Below, piece after piece: positions 55,622 to 64,000 of a stretch of DNA of 64,000 nucleotides. The stretch is taken from NCBI RefSeq assembly GCF_008831285.2, contig NC_045139.1:31533706-31597705 (forward strand), written 5' to 3'. Position numbers and translations under genes: made by a program. The notes under the pieces were generated by a model, which was not told where the DNA came from, ran no database searches, and saw only the letters and a program-made list of their open reading frames with translations. The DNA is from Nymphaea colorata (taxonomy: Eukaryota > Streptophyta > Magnoliopsida > Nymphaeales > Nymphaeaceae). Position 1 is the stretch's first letter. The number at the start of each line of letters is the position of its first letter.

Positions 55622-58028
55622 CAGACCACTGACGCTTCGAGCAGCAACTCAAGCAGTAAAAAGGGGTCCAAATGCAAGGGAAAGGAAAAAGTTCTAGAAT
55701 GAGTACTAGATCTCTAGAATAGTGGTTGCAGCATTTATGTGAGAGGAAAAGTTTTTTTCTGTTATAATAAATGTACTCAACCTAAGTAGTGGAACTCTTC
55801 ATGCAAAATTATGTACGAGGGAAAGTTTGTTTCTGCCACTATAAATGTACTCAACCTAAGTAGTGGAGCTTCTCTTGTGATTAAGCTGCTTTTGAATCTT
55901 TTATGCATATATATATGTGTGTGTGTGTGTGCTGGATAGCAAAAAAATGTAAAATATGTCGCTAGTATTATTAAGGGCATCATAAACTATCCGTGCACCG
56001 TAAACCATCACTAATGCCTTTGGATGTCTAAGGTCTGTTTGGCAAAGAGAACGATATATATAGTTTCATGGATATGACCCAAAGATTGAAATAGATTTAT
56101 GAAACACCTTAAAATGTATTTTATGAATCCGCTTTAACTTTTGGGCAGCATATATATACCTGATTCCACCTTTCCCCCTTTTCATGGTCTCCAACTAATT
56201 CCTCTTGCCTTCATGCTTACACTCCTCGTTGGTCATGTTTGTAGTTCTCCTTTTCAGCAAAGGAGGTCGTACACAAAGTGAGAGGTAGCCCTACATCTAG
56301 CACAAGATGTGATTTTACCTTCATAAACCAATTGTTGTTCTAATATCACATCACCATCGGCCACATAAAGGGAAGATCTTGGCAGAAATATAATGGAATG
56401 AAAGTAAGAAACGTTACATATCCAAGCTTGGCACAACTTTACGTGAACACTTCTGCATCAAGGAGGAAAACACCAATCATCCTCACCACTACCAAGAATA
56501 GAGGCAGAGTAAGAACTTTTTATAAGACGAGCCGAATTAAAGTTTCTAAATTTTTACTATGGCTGAAATATCAATTTTCAAAATTTTAATATAAAGTAAG
56601 TGAAATTTTTAAAAATTTACATGTAAACTTAAATAAACAAAAAATTTTGAGGTAAGGTCGCCCAAGCCGGGCATACCTTGGCTTTGCCTCTGACCAAGAA
56701 CACCAAGCAATTCCACTTGTGGACTTATAAAATTAGGCAGCCGAATTTATAGGGCAACTCTCAACACAGTTTCAATCTTGGAAGATACTTGGCATTGTGT
56801 TTAATGAATGGCATTCGGTAAGATCTGGATTTTGTTTTAGATATATATCTAATCAACCAATAATAATTAACATAGCCACTTAAAGTTTCCTTGATCTAAT
56901 ATCAATTGGTTTTGGAAGTCAATGCTGAACATATTATGAAGCAGTTTGGTTTCCGTTATGATTAAAATTAGCTTTCAATTATGTATGTAAAAATTGGGCA
57001 CTAATATGGTATAAGTCATTCCTTAATTGGCATTTGAATCCGAATATGAAAACATTTGATAATTCAAATATGGTAAAGGGTATGTGCATTTTGAATCCAA
57101 TCAGTAGACATACATACATAATCTTAGTATTCTCTATAAGAGTTTGCCTAACTCCAATTTGCTTATAAAAATTTACTGTCATTAGTCTAATGGGAACTCC
57201 ATGGGCATGTTTGGTTGCACACCCAAAAAAGAGTTTTGGAGGCAAAACAGCTTCAAAATATCTTTTTTGGCTTTTCTGGGTGGGTTCGAAACAGAGCTTT
57301 CACAAAAATTACTTTTCTCAAAATGTTGTTTTCATGAGGTTCTGTAGAAACTACCCCTCCCCCCATCCGACCAGCATGCAGGGCTACACAATGAGTCGAG
57401 CAAGCTTGGGATAGACTCAAACTCGCCCATAAAAGCTCGCTCGAGCTCGATTTGTATATGAATGAGTCAAATCCAGCTTAAATTTATGTTTGAAACGTTA
57501 AACGAGTCAAGTGCGAGTTACAAGAACTCCACTTGCATAAGGCGGGGCTAAATGTCAAGAATTAGATTTATAAGAACTCCATTTATATGCCTTCTTTCTT
57601 CGGATTATCTATTAGATGGTCACTCGTAGTTGAATTAGATAAAAGAAACAAGTTAAAAGAAACGAGACATCTTAAGTTATGAATTCAAATTAGATTTTTA
57701 TTCTTTTGTGTTACTGTATCTAATATTCTTTTATCCTTTTGAGAAATAAGAGGGTAAGGAACATTAATCCCTGCAGTCTTGCATGGGAATCCAAATTGTA
57801 TTTAAATTATGATTTAAAAAATTTGGCACTCATATGGTAAGGCAATCGTTAGTTGGCATTTGAATCAGAATATGCAGATATTTGATAAATCAAATTAGTT
57901 GGCATTTGAATCTGAATATGCAAATATTTGATCAAATCAAATATGGTAAAGGGTAATATCCGTTTCGAATCCAATCAGTAGAGATTCATCTTAGTAGTGC
58001 TTTATAAGGGTTACCTAACTCCAACCTA
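55622..58028. other. N4 3'UTR and block B2 intergenic DNA
   Basis: Begins with the untranslated remainder of the old exon 3 and the doubled 3'UTR block (about 55735-55880), then a (GT)n tract (about 55914-55930), intergenic DNA equivalent to 39641-41845, and a partial GTCGAG element at 57380-57545. No gene recognised. Confidence 0.55.
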
Positions 58029-58361
58029 TGTCACAGTGGTACGCCACTTTTGGTGGACTACCCGTACCAGTACGCTGGTATGGCTGTACGGTGGTACGGC
58101 TCAGTATGTTTGGATCTGGTTTTGGGTCGGAACTAAATCCAACCTATATTATAACCTAAAAAGTTTTGTTTTTGTTTTTTTTGTTTATGAGATTATATAC
58201 AAATTTATGAAAGGAATGTGATGATATCATATGGTTTTTTTAATTTTTTGAATTAAAAGTGTATAATAACATATAATATTCATCATAACGCCGTACCAAG
58301 ATATACAAAAACGCCATACCAGTACCCGTACCTATACTCTCACCCGTACCATTGTGGCATA
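58029..58361. mobile_element. GTACCGGTACG-rich MITE-like element, block B2 (complete)
   Basis: Left end gtcacagtggtacgcc and right end taccattgtggca are inverted copies; the interior has repeated ggtacg words and an AT-rich centre. The flanks repeat 'actccaa' (58019-58025 and about 58364-58370), a possible 7- to 9-bp target duplication. Complete version of 41846-42160. Confidence 0.62.
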
Positions 58362-58554
58362 GACTCCAAGTTGCTTATAAAAAGATCATATTAGTCAATT
58401 GCCAACTCTATGTCTTGCCTTTTACAAATTTTGTCACGTATTCAAAATTTTATGTTTGATAAGTTGTTTAAGTTATTTATTAGTAGACCTCTTCCATATT
58501 CATCTATCGCATAAAAAAATGATGATTTCCCTATGTACGGTTGACCATGCATGA

Positions 58555-58890
58555 TCTAGTGTGTAAATGATTTCATAAGATTGTTGAGAGATATATATGC
58601 ATAAAAAAGATTAATCTCGTTTACAAGATTTTTAACGGATATGTATGGAAGGAAAATATTAATTTGGTTGGGGGATAGACAAAGAGAAAAAAAAAAGCTT
58701 CTATTGGGGGTGGGATTTGGAGGCTCAAATGTCACAAACAAAGTCAAAATAAATTTGCTTCGGTTGTGCGATGAAATACAAGATGTATATGTGGAAGCAA
58801 TCAAAAAGATCATTTCATCTTCTTTTCTAAGTTAAATATGCATCCAGTAAGGGGGCTAGATGACAAGAAGTTTTTTTTTTTTTTTATGCA
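58555..58890 (+). pseudogene. Dead NAC-like promoter and leader, block B2 end
   Basis: Copy of 42300-42640, with ruined TATA (ttaaatatgcatccagt) and poly(T) in place of a coding start. Confidence 0.6.
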
Positions 58891-58909
58891 AACCTACTAC
58901 AAGTTGTCC

Positions 58910-60170
58910 CCAAATATATTGATCACCAAACAAAAGAGGAAAGAATAAATGAATAGTTATGTACACCTCCGTTCAAGATGAAAAAAAATGTAGCCAATGC
59001 AGCAGAGGCCACGCCTCAACCAGTCAAGAATCTGATGACATCTACAGAAAGACATTCATCACAAACAAGTAATTTGTTTGCCAACAAAAACCTGCTGTTG
59101 ACAGAAAGATTCAATTCTCTGCGACATAATTCTTTCTTGGACTACCATTGCATTTCTATTACAAATCCCTTGAGGGAATTCTGCCAACTCTAAACCAAGA
59201 GAACTGTTTGGAGGCAAGGGCAACTCTGAATCTTTGAAATCTAGCCTCTGCAGGCAATCCTTTGTACTTGCAATGTAAGTGAACCACGACACTCTGGGAA
59301 TAGGTCCAGATGTTCTTTTGCCAATTCAAAATTGTGCACCTTTCAGCCTGATCCAATTCCAGATTTGCTTCGTTGATCAATTTTTATTAGTGAACATGTT
59401 TAAAACAATGATAAATAGCATCGGTATAACATTGAAGTAGACAATGCCAAGGCATATGCTTGGATGCAAATCAATCATATCAATATTCATTAACAAATTT
59501 GTTTAAGAAGACTGAAGATAAACAACATTAACATAACATGTATGTAGACAATGTTGAGTTATATGTTTGTAATAGAATCAGTCTTAATGTAGACAACATT
59601 AACATTAACATAACATGTATGTTTAAATAGACAGGTCAATATATCCCATTCTGTTTCGAAAAGATAGGATGTAGAAAAAATATTCAAGCATCTGATTGTG
59701 TTCCGATTCGATTTAGTTTTAATTGTATATCTTATATCCAATTATCTTGCATTTTGGAAATTGGACATATTCGGTTCAAAAATTCAGATGCAGATTTGGA
59801 TATGAGTGTAGAAATCAGATTTGGATTGTTAAATCAGATTAGGATATAACTTTCTTTGTTCGCATTAAAATCTGAACTTGTAAATATCAAAAAAGGGGTT
59901 ATGGTTTTCTAATCCAATCCATAAACATCCCTAGCTACAAAACGGAGTTTTCAGAGAAATTGGATTTCTCAAAACGTTGTCTTCATAATTAAGTTGTGAA
60001 AAAACAAACACCCAAATCCAGTTTTGCTTGCCGACCCAAACATAAAAACTACTTTTTTTATTTGTAACACATTAAAAAAATTATTTTCACAAAACCAAGT
60101 TTTCTGAAAAATCAATTTTTGAATGCGTCATCCAAACGCTGCCTATGCATGTTTTCCCAAGGTATTGGCG
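58910..60170. other. Spacer before N5, with one unidentified fragment and one MITE-like element
   Basis: 58978-59400 has less biased base composition. Its minus strand holds two overlapping short frames (for example GLPAEARFQRF at about 59250), which look like a broken coding piece that I cannot name. At about 59520-59620 'ttaacataacatgtatgt' occurs twice. 59630-59935 is a GGATTCGGAT-type element (right end atccataaacatccctag). Confidence 0.4.
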
Positions 60171-60179
60171 ACCTTAAAA

Positions 60180-60480
60180 GATCATAGTGTGTAAATCGTT
60201 TCATAATATTTTCATATATGGATAAAAAAGATTGATAATATCTACAAGATTTTTATTAATGGATATATATGGATACGAAAGATTGGTTAATTTGTTTGGG
60301 GAAAACCAATGAAAAAAATTAGGTTCTATGTGGTGGATTGCAATGTCAGGGATTAAATCAAATTGGATTTGCTTGGATTATCGAAGGAAATACCCGTAGC
60401 GTATATGGAAGCAATTAACCAAAAAAAAAAAAAAAATACAACCCTTTTTCTTTTCTAAGTATAAATAGGCGTTCAGGGTG
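60180..60480 (+). promoter_or_regulatory. Promoter of N5
   Basis: TATA box tataaatagg at 60460, 59 bp before the ATG at 60519. Upstream blocks 'ggataaaaaagattgataat', 'tttttattaatggatata' and 'atggaagcaattaaccaaa' are shared with the other genes. Confidence 0.75.
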
Positions 60481-60518
60481 GAAGCTAGAAAGCCAACAGG
60501 TTGCGTTGGTTTTCAACC

Positions 60519-62457
60519 ATGGATGTTCAAGAGAGAAGGCTCATGGAGTACTTGCAGAAAATCGCAAAGAATAAAACAAACCCTTATGAGCCTACTCCTG
60601 AGCTGGATTATCCAGTGGCTGAAGTATACGGTTTCACTGTTATGCAATTATATGGTAAGTGCAGCCTCTCCTGTCTCTCCCATTTGTAGGCATGTCAATA
60701 TATTTGATTTTGATCGGATGTGCAAAAAAAAAAAAAAAAAAGTAATATCTGATTAAGAAATTGGATTGAATTTGGATGATAATAAATGGCATCCAATGGG
60801 TCTCAGATTCGGATTCAGATATGCATAAATGTTCGACGGGATTCAGATTCAAATGGATTTACCTTTAAATAAGTATTTTAGATCTGATGTTCTCTTACAT
60901 TTTGAAAATGGGCTTGATTCGATTCAAAATTCAGATTCGGATTCAGATATGAATTCAATCGGATTCAATTTGTAAATTGGATTTCAGATTCAGATTTATA
61001 ACTTTTCTTTGTTTATATTCAAATCCAAATATGTGAATATCCGAGAAAAAAAATGGATACTGTTAATAGTACATCTGATTCGAACCAGATCCATTGACTC
61101 ATTTCAATTTCAATGCTTTTAATCGCAGTATGAGAGTTCTACGCCCTTTTTCACCAAATAGTAAATCTAAGAGTGTTTTTTGTTGGTCCAGCTTCAGATC
61201 TACCAAAGGTTCATGTGGAATCTAACCCACTTTTACAACTACTGGTGCCATGTGGGCAAAGGCAGAGCTAAGAATTTTTCTTTTCTTGGGGTCGGTACAA
61301 TGTTTGGGAAATTGAAAAAAAAATGTATAGAGAGTTGACTTGAAAGGGATTTAGTATAAATGGTTGAGCCAATGGCTAATAGAATACCAATCAACCACTC
61401 TAGTCTAGTAGACATCAACATATTGAATAAAGTCTTCAAAACAAGCATGATCTCTAAGAGTTAGCTTTGAAGTTTTATGATACCAAATGATCCACAAGCG
61501 GCTGTTTGGCAACATGAACAAGTTGCTCTTTCATGAATCTATATTCAAAAGTAAGACAGACTCTTAAAATATTGTCATTTAAATCTGCTCCAAATCTTGG
61601 GGTACATTCGTAGAACAGTAACAACCCTTTACTACAGCCAAACACACGCTAAATCTCAGCTTAGAGACAATCTCCACGAGTTACAAATGGTTAAAAAGAA
61701 ACTTTTCCTCATATAAATTTTCATTACATAGATTTAAAAGCATTTTAGAGTTTGTCGCTGACGTTGCATTTGCTCTTTTTATTGGCATTTTTGACAGAAA
61801 GTACTGCCGATAACGAGGTTCCCATCTTTTTGACAAAGAAAACAGAAGCAAGAAGTAACGCGGAGGGGTCCTGGAGACAATGTGGTGAAACTGAAACAAT
61901 GATGCACCCCAACAGAAATGTAGTACTTGGAACCAAGACGACGTTCCAATTCTTTCTGGGGCGACCTGGAACTCCGAGTTCCTGGTTTGCTACTGAATAT
62001 TGTCCTGAAGAAAACGCAGAAAACGAGCCAGTGAGCACCAAAACACATCCATATTTGCTGCCCATACTTTCATTGTGTGTGTGTTTACATATTTTCTATG
62101 TGCATGAATGCATATATAGTCATACAGATCGTATTTGCATGTTATGAATAGCATAGTGGACCCTCTTATCTACGTCTCATCACATCATAAATTTCTTGAA
62201 AATCAATGCTGAATTCTTCACGGCATATAACATTTGCTGGTTGAAAACGAATAAAAGAATAGATCAAAGATTGGTTTTCGCTATTTGTTCAAACTCTGTT
62301 TGACTAAAATTGTTGCTTGGAATTATACAATGAACAGGTGGAGCTCGTAGGGTGCAAGTTAGAATTTGTTTGCAAGGATCCGGCTTCAAGCTCCTCGTCC
62401 TCGTCCTCGTGGTCGTCCTCGTGCTCGCCCTTGTGCTCTAGCGGCGACGAAAGTTAA
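60519..62457 (+). CDS. NAC-like mini-protein N5 (three exons)
   Basis: Exons 60519-60654, 61798-62030 and 62338-62457; 162 aa. Exon 1 is longer than in the others: MDVQERRLMEYLQKIAKNKT … PVAEVYGFTVMQLY (subdomain B-like), with the best donor of the family (G|GTAAGT). Exon 2: DNEVPIFLTKKTEARSN, GSWRQCGETE, VVLGTKTTFQFFLG, SSWFATEYCPEEN (subdomains C and D). Exon 3: VELVGCKLEFVCKDP (subdomain E-like), then a serine-rich tail encoded by tcc/tcg codons, ending LCSSGDES. Frames are fully open. It is the most diverged copy and lies outside the tandem units. Intron 1 holds a GGATTCGGAT-type element at 60687-61105. Confidence 0.82.
60687..61105. mobile_element. GGATTCGGAT-type MITE-like element in N5 intron 1
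   Basis: Left end 'catgtcaatatatttgattt' and right end 'ccagatccattgac', inverted family ends, with ggattcagattcgg words inside. Confidence 0.55.
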
Positions 62458-62684
62458 TGACGGAGTCACAACGGAAGTAAAAGATGCAACTTCTAAAACC
62501 GGGTCCAAGCAGAAGTTTAAGAAGCAATTTTTGTGACCGGATGAAAGCAGAAGAATGGGTAGTAGCTAGATCTAGAATAGGGGTTGCGGCATTATGTAAG
62601 AGGAAACATTTAGTTTTCATATAATAATTGTACCCAACTTAAGTAATGGAACTTTTCATGTGATAAGGATGGCCCCAGATTGTT
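62458..62684 (+). other. 3'UTR of N5
   Basis: 'ccaagcagaagtttaagaag', 'agaatgggtagtagctagat', 'gcattatgtaagagg' and 'aacttaagtaatggaac' match the other genes' 3'UTRs. Confidence 0.65.
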
Positions 62685-62706
62685 TGTGTGTGTGTGTGTG
62701 TGTGTG

Positions 62707-62747
<41 letters not shown>

Positions 62748-62872
62748 GAGAAAGAGTGATTGGTAGAAACCAATAGGTCAAGGACTAAAACCAGAGTTTT
62801 AAAATATGATATTTAAAGTTGTTTTTTTTTTAAACTAGCCATACCAATATCACATTTGTGTGTGTGTGTATG

Positions 62873-62907
<35 letters not shown>

Positions 62908-63017
62908 AGAGAAAGAGTGATTGGTAGAAACCAATAGGTCAAGGACTAAAACCAGAGTTTTAAAATATGATATTTAAAATTGTTTTTTTTTTAAACTAGC
63001 CATACCAATATCACATT
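62685..63017. repeat. Tandem duplication of about 165-170 bp
   Basis: Two near-identical units, 62685-62856 and 62857-63017: (GT)n, (TA)n, gagagaaagagtgattgg, aaccaataggtcaaggac, taaactagccataccaat. The dinucleotide runs differ in length. Confidence 0.9.
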
Positions 63018-64000
63018 AAGGATAAGCTGATGCATAACATATATTAAATTGGTCTTTTTTTTTTGTTTCAATAGTGTTTTTATAATAAACAAAAATGAAA
63101 GGCTCTTATAGCATCAACATTTTGATAATAGAAAAATCAACATTTTTCATAAACAACTTGATTAGCATGTTTTATATCAAAATAGTTTTTATAAATAAAT
63201 TAATATGTTTATATCTTATTTGAAATAATATTTTTAGCAAAAAATTAAAAGGTCGAGCTTTATTTCTGACATAAGTGTAAGGTTTTTACCAATCTATCAA
63301 GTCCTCTTTCTCTTTCTCTCTCTCTCTACACACACACACATATATGTGTGTGTGTGTGCTGGATAGCCAAAAAGCTCAAAAAATGTCGCCTGTATTATTA
63401 AAAGCATCATAAACATGCCCCATAAACCGTCACCAAGACCCTTCGAGTGACGGTTATTTAAGGATTGATCTGCAATTTACATTCATTTGCTATTTTTTTT
63501 TTTCAAAGTATTCTCCAAAACAGCGTTACAGAACTGGCTTCAAAAGTGGCATTAGATTTACTAGATGGATACAATATTTATCGAAGAAAGACAATTAAAG
63601 CAAAGAGAATCTAGATGTTCGACTAGTTCCTACTGCTTGAAAACAGGCCGTTGGAACTAGCAAATGGCTGGAGATATTTTATCCAAAGAAAGATACAAGG
63701 ATAAAATAGAAAAAAAAAGGGAAAATACAGCAAAAAGAAAAAGAAAAAAAATACTTGCATATCGCAGCCTATGTCACCTCTTTATGCGTGATGGAGCTGG
63801 AAATTTTTTGTTACATGGGCCGAACTATGGTTTTAAAATTTTGACAGGACTTGAAATAGAATATTGTTAGTAAAATAGTATAGTGTCACATTCGGATTGC
63901 TAAAGCGAAAAACATTAAAAAAGGTTTTACAACGCAATTCAACCTATCGACATTTGCTCGAGTCCATAACCTGGGATTTGATGATCCTATTTCTTACCTA
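63018..64000. other. Right-end spacer, start of another A/B-type region
   Basis: A (CT)n/(CA)n/(TG)n compound microsatellite lies at about 63307-63358. 'gctggatagccaaaaagc' and the following 90 bp match the DNA after N2 (39690) and N4 (55930). 63570-63625 ('gaagaaagacaattaaag') resembles 32190-32240 of block A. No gene recognised up to the window end. Confidence 0.45.

Larger units (their letters stand above)
42670..58909 (+). repeat. Large tandem unit 2 (block A2, gene N3, block B2 with N4)
   Basis: 16.2 kb, same order and orientation as 29802-42669. Compared with unit 1 it keeps a complete gene (N3) between the A and B blocks and has long TA expansions (44728-44780, 45145-45207). Its right end is at about 58909 ('cctactacaagttg|tccccaaat'), where similarity to the unit 1 end stops. 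Confidence 0.88.

Noticed and set aside
1-64000. tRNA, rRNA or other structural RNA genes
   Set aside because: No A-box/B-box pair, rRNA motif or conserved snRNA sequence was noticed by eye on either strand; a covariance-model scan would be the decisive test.

Overview
This is nuclear DNA from a flowering plant. The evidence is genes with GT-AG introns, TATA-box promoters, plant Ty1/copia and L1-type retrotransposons, a fragment of a plant beta-galactosidase gene, a captured fragment of a plant RAD6-type UBC gene, many AT-rich intergenic repeats and long (TA)n tracts. I cannot name the species. No rRNA, tRNA or CRISPR array was seen.

Layout. 1-1359: remnant of a NAC-like gene (minus strand) and one copy of a repeated block with an unrecognised minus-strand ORF. 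1360-12458: a decayed Ty1/copia element with LTRs, a polypurine tract and a 5-bp target duplication; inside its RT region sits a much younger 6.1-kb LINE (4846-10971) with two open ORFs and a perfect 16-bp target duplication. 12480-13440: antisense LINE debris. 13830-18400: an inverted unit carrying NAC-like gene N1 (minus). 18420-25690: an inverted intergenic block interrupted by a probable solo LTR and by a 4.7-kb insert holding an AT-rich tract and a beta-galactosidase pseudogene. 25695-29800: a second dead copia, another LINE remnant and unassigned DNA. 29802-58909: two head-to-tail copies of a large unit (12.9 and 16.2 kb) carrying NAC-like genes N2, N3 and N4. 60519-62457: NAC-like gene N5, after which the same type of intergenic sequence starts again.

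The central theme is a cluster of five small three-exon NAC-like genes (N1 minus; N2-N5 plus; about 132-162 aa). All share intron positions and phases, a TATA box 50-60 bp before the ATG, a proximal promoter and a 3'UTR block. Each protein keeps NAC subdomain B-, C-, D- and E-like segments but starts after subdomain A (the LPPGFRFHPTDEEL region). Remnants at 160-223, 35298-35500, 42300-42640 and 58555-58890 show more gene births and deaths. N3 intron 1 hosts a 1.1-kb TIR element that has captured the start of a RAD6/UBC2-type ubiquitin-conjugating enzyme gene. A 68-bp perfect inverted repeat at 35493-35652 is made of the cluster's shared 3'UTR and could fold into a long hairpin RNA.

Gene models are exon joins made by eye from conserved splice signals. 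Duplication borders are good to about 20 bp, and no sequence identities were computed.
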